NCBI GenBank assembly: GCA_005776725.1
Contig: SXOO01000120.1
Span: 1-64,000, forward strand
Length of the DNA stretch: 64,000 nucleotides
Source: Pseudomonadota bacterium
Lineage (GTDB): Bacteria; Myxococcota_A; UBA9042; GCA-2863065
Direction: 5' to 3'
The notes beneath the pieces were generated by a model. It saw only the letters and a program-made list of their open reading frames with translations. It made no database searches and was not told the origin of the DNA. Positions 57,294 through 64,000 of the stretch are shown here, piece by piece; positions within the stretch are counted from its first letter, which is position 1; each line of letters begins with the position of its first letter. Position numbers and translations under genes: made by a program.

Positions 57294-60098
57294 ATGCCAG
57301 TCGACAGAAACCTGCATCCCTACGCCCCTTTCGTCCACACGGTGGAGCGCCCAGCGCGTTACCTCGGCGGCGAGCTGTTCGCCGTGGAGAAGGACTGGGA
57401 CACGGTCGAGGCCAAGATCTGCCTAGCGTTCCCGGATGTTTACGACATCGGGATGAGCCACCTTGGGACCAAAATTCTGTATCGACTGCTGAACGACCAG
57501 CCCTCCATCGTCTGCGAGCGGGCCTTCGCCCCGTGGATCGACATGGAGCGCGAGCTGCGGCGGCGAGAGCTCCCGCTCGTGTCGCTCGAGACCATGCGCC
57601 CGCTGGGCGACTTCGACATCCTCGGGTTCAGCCTCCAGTACGAGCTCACGTTCACGAACGTGCTCACCATCCTGGATCTCGCGGGCGTCCCCCTGCGGGC
57701 GGCGGACCGAACCGACGCCCACCCGCTCATCCTCGGTGGCGGCCCAGTCGCCACGCACCCGGAGGCGGTCGCCCCCTTCTTCGACGCCTTCCTCATCGGC
57801 GACGGCGAAGGCCGCCTTCCGGCGCTGATCCTGGACTACGTGCGGGACCGCAAGGCGGGTCACTCGAAGAGGGACGCGCTGATCCGGATGGCCGCGGCGG
57901 GCGGAGTCTACGTGCCCGCGTTGTACTCCCGGGCCATCGATCCTCGCTCCCACCTCATGGTGGTGGAGGCGCCGCTCCATCCCGAGGTCCCAGCGGTGGT
58001 GCAGCGCGCGTTCGTGCCCGACATCAACGCCTTCCCGTTCCCCGACAACTCCCCGGTCGCGGCCGCTGAGGCGATCTTCGATCGCCTCTCGATCGAGATC
58101 GCGCGGGGCTGCACCGAGGGGTGCCGGTTCTGCCAGGCGGGGATGATCTACCGCCCCGTGCGCGAGCGTGACCCCAACACCATCGTCGACACGATCGTGA
58201 GCGCCGTCGACAAGGGCGGCTACGACGAGGCCTCCCTCACGTCGTTGTCCACAGCGGACTACACCTGCATCGCGCCGCTCATCTCCAAGGTGATGGACAA
58301 GCTGCGCGACCGCCGGGTGTCGCTCGGCGTCTCGTCCCTTCGGGCATATGGCCTGGGTGAGCAGCTCCTCGACGACATCCGCTCGGTGCGCGCCACGGGG
58401 CTCACGTTTGCTCCCGAAGCCGGCACGCAGCGTATGCGCGACGTGATCAACAAGAACGTCTCGGAAGAAGACGTCGCAGCGTCCGCCCACCGCATCTTCT
58501 CGCGCGGTTGGAGCCGCATGAAGCTCTACTTCATGATCGGGCTCCCCACCGAGACCGACGAAGACGTGGCGGGTATCATCGAGACCACCGGGCGCCTCGG
58601 CGCCGTGGGACGCCGCTACATCGGTAACCGAGCCGAGGCCACCGCCAGCGTCTCCAGCCACGTGCCCAAGCCGCACACGCCCTTCCAGTGGGCGGCGATG
58701 GACGCTGTGCCCGAGATCAAGCGAAAGCAGGCGATCCTGCGCGACACGGCCCGTACTCTCAAAGTGAACGTGAAGTACCACGACGTTCGCACGTCCTACC
58801 TCGAGGGGATCTTCGCCCGCGGCGACATCCGGGTCGCCGAAGCGATCGAGGCGGCCTGGCGCGCCGGAGCGCGCTTCGACGGCTGGGAAGAGTGCCTAGA
58901 TCTCGAGCGCTGGGTACGGGTCTTCGCAGGCCTCCCCGAGCTGGATCCCACCCGGTACCTCGGCACGCTGCCCGTCGACGGCAGGCTCCCGTGGGACCAC
59001 CTCGACGTCGGCCTCGCCGACGGGTTCCTCGCGCAGGAGTGGAAGCGCGCCCTCAAGGGCAGACTCTCTCCGCCTTGCGGGAAGCCGGTCGGCGACATCG
59101 TCCACCACTCGAACCTCGCCGCGCTCGAGGCCGATAAACGCAAGCTGGTCTGCTACCACTGCGGCGTGGCGTGCGACCTCAAGGCGATGCGGACGGAGCG
59201 GGCGAAGTTCCTCGAGGCGTTGGGAGCGCTGGAGGCCCCGGCCCCCGCGGCGCCTGCGCCGATCTCTCTCACCGACGGCCCACAGAAGGGCAAGCGCAAG
59301 CCACCTCCTCGTGAAGGTGCGCCCCGCCCGGACGAGCTGGTCCGCTTCCGCTTCCGTTACGCGCGCTCGGGCCTCGTCCGCCTTCAGGGACACTCGGACA
59401 TGCTGCGGATCCTGCCGCGGGTCTTCCGGCGCGCCGGGATCGAGGTGGCCCACTCGTGGGGCTTCTCGCCCAAGCCCTTGTTCTCGTTCTCGCCGGCTCT
59501 ACCGCTCGGCACCTTCAGCGTGGCCGAGTACCTCGACGTGGCCCTGCCGTTAGAGGACCTGCCGGCAGACTCGCGCGTCGAGCGCCTGCTCGAGCGGCTC
59601 CGCTCGGCAGCGGATCCCGGGCTGGACTTCATCGAGGGCCGGTGCCTCGACCGCCGCGAGAAGGGTGTGGCCGCCGGGCTCGGGTCCAGCGACTGGCTCA
59701 TCGGCCTGCCTGGCCGCACGCCCGCCGAGGTCATGGCCGCGTCGGCGCGCTTCATGGCCGCCACCACGGTGCCCGTTCGCTTCGAGAAGAAGGGCGAGCA
59801 GAAGGAGATCGACGCCCGACCCGCGGTCCGTATCGCTCGGCTGGCGGCGCCAACGCTCTGGCCGGGGCTGCTCGGGCAAGGCCCCGACGCGCCGCTCCTG
59901 CACCTGCGCACGATCGAGAACGTGACCGGCGCGCGACCCATCGACCTCGCCCGAGAGTTCTTCGGTGTTGCGGAGCCGAGCCCGGTGGTCCGGCTGGCCC
60001 TCTGGCGCCTAGACCGCGACGGACGCGAGCGCTCGCCGCTGGAGCTCCCGCCGTTCAACGGAGACGAAGCGGACGCGCCGGTGGGCGAAGCGGTCTGA
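57294..60098 (+). CDS. Fused B12-binding-type radical SAM protein and DUF2344 domain
   Basis: 934 residues, of the TIGR03960 type fused to a TIGR03936/DUF2344 domain. The N-terminal ~200 residues form a cobalamin-binding-like Rossmann domain (FPDVYDIGMSHLGTKILYRL). The radical SAM cluster is CTEGCRFC (Cys273, 277, 280), followed by FAPEAGTQRMR. Around 617-624 is CYHCGVAC, a CxxCxxxC set that could hold another metal. DUF2344 covers ~683-880 (RFRYARSGLVRLQGHSDMLR). Some bacteria keep the two parts as separate adjacent genes. The reaction is not established; a link to RNA metabolism is sometimes suggested by neighbouring RNase genes elsewhere, but none is here. GGAGG lies 4 nt before the ATG. 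Confidence 0.9.
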   Translation: MPVDRNLHPYAPFVHTVERPARYLGGELFAVEKDWDTVEAKICLAFPDVYDIGMSHLGTKILYRLLNDQPSIVCERAFAPWIDMERELRRRELPLVSLETMRPLGDFDILGFSLQYELTFTNVLTILDLAGVPLRAADRTDAHPLILGGGPVATHPEAVAPFFDAFLIGDGEGRLPALILDYVRDRKAGHSKRDALIRMAAAGGVYVPALYSRAIDPRSHLMVVEAPLHPEVPAVVQRAFVPDINAFPFPDNSPVAAAEAIFDRLSIEIARGCTEGCRFCQAGMIYRPVRERDPNTIVDTIVSAVDKGGYDEASLTSLSTADYTCIAPLISKVMDKLRDRRVSLGVSSLRAYGLGEQLLDDIRSVRATGLTFAPEAGTQRMRDVINKNVSEEDVAASAHRIFSRGWSRMKLYFMIGLPTETDEDVAGIIETTGRLGAVGRRYIGNRAEATASVSSHVPKPHTPFQWAAMDAVPEIKRKQAILRDTARTLKVNVKYHDVRTSYLEGIFARGDIRVAEAIEAAWRAGARFDGWEECLDLERWVRVFAGLPELDPTRYLGTLPVDGRLPWDHLDVGLADGFLAQEWKRALKGRLSPPCGKPVGDIVHHSNLAALEADKRKLVCYHCGVACDLKAMRTERAKFLEALGALEAPAPAAPAPISLTDGPQKGKRKPPPREGAPRPDELVRFRFRYARSGLVRLQGHSDMLRILPRVFRRAGIEVAHSWGFSPKPLFSFSPALPLGTFSVAEYLDVALPLEDLPADSRVERLLERLRSAADPGLDFIEGRCLDRREKGVAAGLGSSDWLIGLPGRTPAEVMAASARFMAATTVPVRFEKKGEQKEIDARPAVRIARLAAPTLWPGLLGQGPDAPLLHLRTIENVTGARPIDLAREFFGVAEPSPVVRLALWRLDRDGRERSPLELPPFNGDEADAPVGEAV

Positions 60099-60209
60099 CA
60101 CGCGTCGGAGCGCCGGTCTAGACGCCCTTGGCGGCCACCCGAGCCGATGCCCTAGCTGTGGTTCGCGGCCGCGGTCGGAGGTTCGGGGCCGGAACCAATG
60201 ACGAGCCGT

Positions 60210-61064
60210 TCACGACGTCCTAGGTCGCGCCGCGAGCAGTGACTGCAGGATCTTCACTGCGTCTTCCCACGGCTGCCTCAGCATGCGCGTGGCGTAGTCG
60301 ACGCGACTACCGTCGCTGAGGACGAACTGCGCCGTGGTCGAGCCCCCGACCCTGGGCGGACTCGGCGGCGTGATGACGAACTCGACCGTCGTCACATGAT
60401 CCCAGCGGAAACCCCTCTCCTGCCGCCACCACGATCGCCCACGCGTGAGCGTGGCGTTCCGCCCTTCCACCTTCAGACGAGCACGGCCCCAGAGTGAGTC
60501 CACCGCGAAAGGGATGAGCAGCCGGCCAAAGAGCGCGAGGCCGCCGGCGCCGAGAAGCAGGAACAGCCAGTTCCCATGCCGCCAGCCGTCGAGGAACGGA
60601 ATCAGCATGAACAGGGTCATCAACGCGAGGAGCAGCACGATGAACGGTATGACGAGGAGGCTCTGCGATCCGCTGCCCTCCGGCAGCTCGAGCGTGAAAT
60701 CGCCCAAGCGATGCTCGAAGCGGACGCGGGGATCCTCCGGCTGATGCAGCGGCGGCGGCAGCTCCTTCACATGCGGATCGGGGCCGAGCCGTTCACGCAG
60801 TTGGGCGAGCAACTCGGAGCGAGCACACTCGTGCTCCACTCTCTTGCCCATGTAGCTGGCCGTGCCCACGCTGCCCGCGTCGTGCCACACCTCCACCGGC
60901 GTCTCCTGCAATCGAAAGCGGCCGTCCGCGAGTGGACTGAGCACCCAGTCCACATACGCACCGTCGGGCTCATGAGTCCTCGCCTCGGCCAGGAACCCAT
61001 CCGACAGTGCACGGTGCAGACTCAACAGATTCGGACTGGCCGCTGGGGGAACACCGTCCGACAT
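60210..61064 (-). CDS. Membrane protein of unknown function with two transmembrane helices
   Basis: 284 residues. Two adjacent hydrophobic helices (~145-190: LLVIPFIVLLLALMTLFMLI, WLFLLLGAGGLALFGRLLIP) separate a soluble N-terminal region from a C-terminal PH-like or beta-rich segment (GRARLKVEGRNATLTRGRSW, RGFRWDHVTTVEFVITPP, DYATRMLRQPWEDAVKILQS). GGAGG stands 7 nt before the ATG, which rejects a longer upstream frame. Layout is similar to the protein at 33651-34235 (helix hairpin plus beta domain). No function can be assigned. Confidence 0.75.
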   Translation of the reverse strand: MSDGVPPAASPNLLSLHRALSDGFLAEARTHEPDGAYVDWVLSPLADGRFRLQETPVEVWHDAGSVGTASYMGKRVEHECARSELLAQLRERLGPDPHVKELPPPLHQPEDPRVRFEHRLGDFTLELPEGSGSQSLLVIPFIVLLLALMTLFMLIPFLDGWRHGNWLFLLLGAGGLALFGRLLIPFAVDSLWGRARLKVEGRNATLTRGRSWWRQERGFRWDHVTTVEFVITPPSPPRVGGSTTAQFVLSDGSRVDYATRMLRQPWEDAVKILQSLLAARPRTS

Positions 61065-61124
61065 CAGTTGGCCTCCGGGACCCCAACGAGAGAGAAGCAA
61101 GCCCAGCTCTCCCGCACGGGTGAG

Positions 61125-63164
61125 CTACTGAAGCTCCATGTGGATCGAGGCCACGCCCGCTTCCGTGCCGTCGAAGCCGTCGACCACCACGGTGTAGGTG
61201 GTGCCGACCACCACGTCCTTCACCGACAAGACCTTGTTGGGCGCCTTGTAGAGGTCCACCGCGTCCAAGCACCCGTCGGCCTGGTCGGGGCAACCCTGCG
61301 TGACGTAGGCCACCTTGGGTGAGCAGCCTGGGTCCGGGACCACGGGTGAACAAGTCTCATCGTCGTTGGCTGCCACAACTGTGACCACCAGCGTTCCGGA
61401 CTCGGTAGCGGTCCACGAGAAGACCACGTCCGGGCCGCCCGCGTATTGCTCCACGCAGCCAGCCTTCCCGTCCATGAGGTAGTCGTCCTTCGCCGGCTTG
61501 GTGTCGACCTGGGCCTCGAAGGGCAGCGCCTCGACGACCACGGCCGTAGCGCAGGTGTCGTTGCCGACATAGCCGCCGACCGCGCAGGAGCCGCCATCGT
61601 TGGTGCAGATACTGCCCAAGGCGCACGTGCCGCAGGTCCCGCCGCAGCCGTCCGTGCCGCACGCCTTGCCGTCACAGGAGGGCGTGCAGCAGCTGACCTC
61701 GAGGTTGAACTTCGAGACGTTGCCCTGATACCCGTCGACCACGAGGTAGTAGGTCTCTCCGCCGACCACGTCGGTGGTGAGGCCGTTGAAGCCGAAGGTG
61801 AGGCACTCGGACATCAGGCACTTCCCGCCGCTGTCCCTGAGCAGGAAGAGGTCGAGGTCTTCGTCTTCGTCGAAGGGCGGAGACGAGAACGTCACCGACT
61901 GAGACTCCTTGGGCTCAAAACGAAAGACCTGTTCGTGTCCCGTGTAGTTCTGCCCCGGCGAGCACCCCGTGGTGAAGAGGACGTCCGTGGAGCCGGGGCC
62001 ATCGGAGGCGACGGCAGTGAGCACCGAGCCGCAGCTCAGGGCGTCTGACGGCGTGCAGACAGGGTTCGAGCAGAGCCCCGCCTCGGGGTCGCAGAACTCG
62101 CCTTCGGAGCACTCGCCGCAAGACCCGCCGCACCCGTCGTCTCCGCAGTTCTTGCCGGCGCAGCTGGGCGTGCAGCACTCGAGCGACAGGTCGAAGCGCG
62201 AGACGTTGCCCTGATACCCATCTACCAGGACGTAATACCGCTGACCGGCGACGACCGGCGCCGAGGCCATGGCGAGCCCCTCGGCAAGGCACTGGCTGGG
62301 ATCGCACGCGCCACCGCCGCCTAGGATGAAGACGTCGAGCTCCTCGTTCCCGTCGAACTGCGGCAGGCGGGCGACCAGGGTCCCCGTGAACTCGGACTCG
62401 AAGGCGTACGCCATCTCGGGCCCGGAGTAGTCGTAGGGGTTGCAGGACGTGCCAGGCACCGCGTCCGTGGAGCCCGGACCGTCTGACATCACGCCCGATA
62501 CGCTGTCGCCGCAGCCGAGCGTGGAGACCGGAACACACGACGCGTTCACGCAGGCTCCGGCGGTCCCGTCGCAGACAAAGCCGCTCTCGCAGGCGCCGCA
62601 CGATCCGCCGCAGCCGTCGTTACCGCACGTTCTGCCGGCGCAGCTTGGGGTGCAGCAGGTGACGGCCAGCTTGCCGGTGCTGGCACCTCCGGAGACGACG
62701 AAGAGGTCGCGCGCACCTGCCTCGGACACCGGGAGCGTGAGCTGACCGCCCGTGGAGGACGAACAAGACGCCGTGTCGCACCCATCGCCGAGCGCGACGA
62801 GCTCGGGCGCCCCGTCGGCAGACTCGAGGGAGAGCGTGACCGTGGCGGGCGCGTCCACTTGGAGGTGAAACGGCAGCGCGCCCTCGAACGCGCCTCCGCA
62901 CGTCGCGGTCTGCAGGGCGCCCAGGGGAAATTCGAGGTCGACGATCCGGTCGCAGGCGAGGGCCGGTCCGGGAGTGCACCCAGCGAGGGTCTCGGGGGCG
63001 CCCCCGCTCACGTCGCTGGCAACGACGTCCTGCGTGGGTTGCTCCGCGACGTCGGCCACGGCGTCTGTTGGAGTGGGAGACGCCGATGGGCTGCCGCTCG
63101 AGCAGCCGAAACCACCGACGAGGAGCAGGACCGGCCCGAAGGCGCAGACCCGCTCGACGTTCAC
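61125..63164 (-). CDS. Cysteine-rich lipoprotein with repeated PPC-like domains
   Basis: 679 residues. The signal ends in GGFGC (Cys21), then a Thr/Asp/Val linker. Four beta-sandwich domains of the PPC type (for example GTLVARLPQFDGNEELDVFI; QSVTFSSPPFDEDEDLDLFL; YYVLVDGYQGNVSRFDLS) alternate with three copies of a cysteine knot-like module CCTPSCxGKxCGxDGCGGxC. DGYQGNVS repeated in two domains shows internal duplication. The GTG start overlaps the stop of the upstream DUF445 gene (GTGA). Such modular proteins are usually surface or secreted adhesin-like proteins; here the role is inferred. Confidence 0.82.
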   Translation of the reverse strand: MNVERVCAFGPVLLLVGGFGCSSGSPSASPTPTDAVADVAEQPTQDVVASDVSGGAPETLAGCTPGPALACDRIVDLEFPLGALQTATCGGAFEGALPFHLQVDAPATVTLSLESADGAPELVALGDGCDTASCSSSTGGQLTLPVSEAGARDLFVVSGGASTGKLAVTCCTPSCAGRTCGNDGCGGSCGACESGFVCDGTAGACVNASCVPVSTLGCGDSVSGVMSDGPGSTDAVPGTSCNPYDYSGPEMAYAFESEFTGTLVARLPQFDGNEELDVFILGGGGACDPSQCLAEGLAMASAPVVAGQRYYVLVDGYQGNVSRFDLSLECCTPSCAGKNCGDDGCGGSCGECSEGEFCDPEAGLCSNPVCTPSDALSCGSVLTAVASDGPGSTDVLFTTGCSPGQNYTGHEQVFRFEPKESQSVTFSSPPFDEDEDLDLFLLRDSGGKCLMSECLTFGFNGLTTDVVGGETYYLVVDGYQGNVSKFNLEVSCCTPSCDGKACGTDGCGGTCGTCALGSICTNDGGSCAVGGYVGNDTCATAVVVEALPFEAQVDTKPAKDDYLMDGKAGCVEQYAGGPDVVFSWTATESGTLVVTVVAANDDETCSPVVPDPGCSPKVAYVTQGCPDQADGCLDAVDLYKAPNKVLSVKDVVVGTTYTVVVDGFDGTEAGVASIHMELQ

Positions 63165-64000
63165 AGCACCTGCTCGCCGACGGTGAAGAGCACCTGAAGG
63201 AAGCCGACGATGAGCCCGAGCACCGCCCCGACCACGATCAGCTTCCACTCGTCCTGCTTGAAGGCCGGCCGGAGCACGTTCTCGAACGAGACGGGGTCGA
63301 GCTTCTTCATCCGCTCCTGCAGCATGACGCGGATCTGGTCGGACTGTGCGGTGATGGACGCGATGACGCCGTTCTCCGCGAACAGCTCCTTCTCGACCGT
63401 GACCCGGATTTCGCCGCGCATCTCACTCGCCAGCTCCGGCGTGACGATGCCCATCGCCATCGGGTGGTTCTGCCACTTGGCGAGCGCCTTGTCGGACTCG
63501 GCGTCGACCATGGCCATGATCTTCTCCCGCGCCTCGGGCCGGCAGAGCTGCATGAAGATGTTCTCGTTGGTGAAGACGCGCCCGGCGACCACGTTGCCGA
63601 ACTCGTGCGCGACCTCGGCCTGTCGCTTGTGGAAGAGGCCCTGCAGGGTCATCCCGAGGATCCGCTTCGGCTCCTTCGGGTCGAAGATGAGGAGCAGCGC
63701 CAGCCAGTTGGTGACGTAGCCGACCACGAAGCCGGCCACCGGCAGGGTCCACCACGCGGGGTAGATCACCCAGGCGGCAAGCTGGATCAACCCGAACACG
63801 AGGCCGAACCACAGCCCGGACCACTCGATGAAGGAGAACTCCTTCTTGCCCACCTGCAGGAACATCTCGTTCATGAGGCTGCGGTCGGACCGAACCGCGT
63901 GCAGCACCACCTCGGTGGTGTTGAGGAGGGAGGGCATCTCGTCGATGACGCGATCGACCACCACCATCGACATGTTCCGCACCTCGGCAACCGCCGTGTC
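63161..64000 (-). CDS. DUF445-family membrane protein (5' partial)
   Basis: The frame remains open to the right edge, so the N terminus is missing; 280 residues are visible. It has a helix pair around LWFGLVFGLIQLAAWVIYPA and VAGFVVGYVTNWLALLLIFD, the family hallmark GYVTNWLA, and a C-terminal helix (LIVVGAVLGLIVGFLQVLFT). DUF445 proteins are conserved inner-membrane proteins of unknown function. The stop overlaps the start of the cysteine-rich lipoprotein gene, so the two share translation. Confidence 0.82.
   Translation of the reverse strand, partial: DTAVAEVRNMSMVVVDRVIDEMPSLLNTTEVVLHAVRSDRSLMNEMFLQVGKKEFSFIEWSGLWFGLVFGLIQLAAWVIYPAWWTLPVAGFVVGYVTNWLALLLIFDPKEPKRILGMTLQGLFHKRQAEVAHEFGNVVAGRVFTNENIFMQLCRPEAREKIMAMVDAESDKALAKWQNHPMAMGIVTPELASEMRGEIRVTVEKELFAENGVIASITAQSDQIRVMLQERMKKLDPVSFENVLRPAFKQDEWKLIVVGAVLGLIVGFLQVLFTVGEQVL

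Overview
The window is very GC-rich and densely coded on both strands. It carries many long lipoproteins with cysteine-rich repeats and Thr-Asp-Ala (TD) linkers, a Ser/Thr kinase fused to a helical-repeat region, and an exported caspase. Together these suggest a Myxococcota (myxobacterial, former Deltaproteobacteria) chromosome. That is an inference from gene content; there is no rRNA or other direct marker. I saw no tRNA, rRNA, IS element, integrase or CRISPR array.

1-25 kb is mostly housekeeping. It holds ATP-dependent PEP carboxykinase with a coupled short-chain dehydrogenase, an alpha/beta hydrolase, an acyltransferase, and an efp-epmA pair (EF-P and its lysine ligase). Next is a coupled run of a DUF2169 protein, an unknown protein, formimidoylglutamate deiminase and a 23S-type RNA methyltransferase. 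Then come a GT-C-like membrane protein, an Arg-rich protein, a peptide-binding lipoprotein, an unknown propeller-like protein, cysteine synthase, an Slt-like transglycosylase and thymidylate kinase coupled to a lipoprotein.

25-39 kb starts with a coupled pair of unrecognised proteins. It then becomes a surface-protein region: a lipoprotein with seven tandem pacifastin-type inhibitor repeats, a TD-rich lipoprotein with duplicated C-terminal domains, an 809-residue cysteine-rich lipoprotein and a 1380-residue one.

39-48 kb has the Ser/Thr kinase, an AlkD-like protein, and a four-gene overlapping operon whose products are all exported: a glucodextranase-C-like domain protein, a beta-barrel, a carbohydrate-related lipoprotein, and a caspase fused to Tudor/agenet-like barrels. 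I consider this operon the best candidate for an undescribed system. A TetR regulator and a dehydrogenase follow, each with a matching palindrome in front.

49-64 kb has menB, a 25-residue hydrophobic small protein too short for ordinary gene finding, glpD coupled to an inositol-monophosphatase-family enzyme, an L,D-transpeptidase lipoprotein, a TD-rich lipoprotein with a perfect 9-bp minisatellite, a fused radical SAM/DUF2344 protein, a membrane protein, and a cysteine-rich lipoprotein coupled to a DUF445 protein that runs off the right edge.

Two expression themes recur. Several genes lack a Shine-Dalgarno sequence and have a -10-like hexamer 6-9 nt before the start codon, which predicts leaderless mRNAs. 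Stop/start overlaps (GTGA, ATGA, TGATG, and twice CTGA with no conventional start) link many neighbouring genes.
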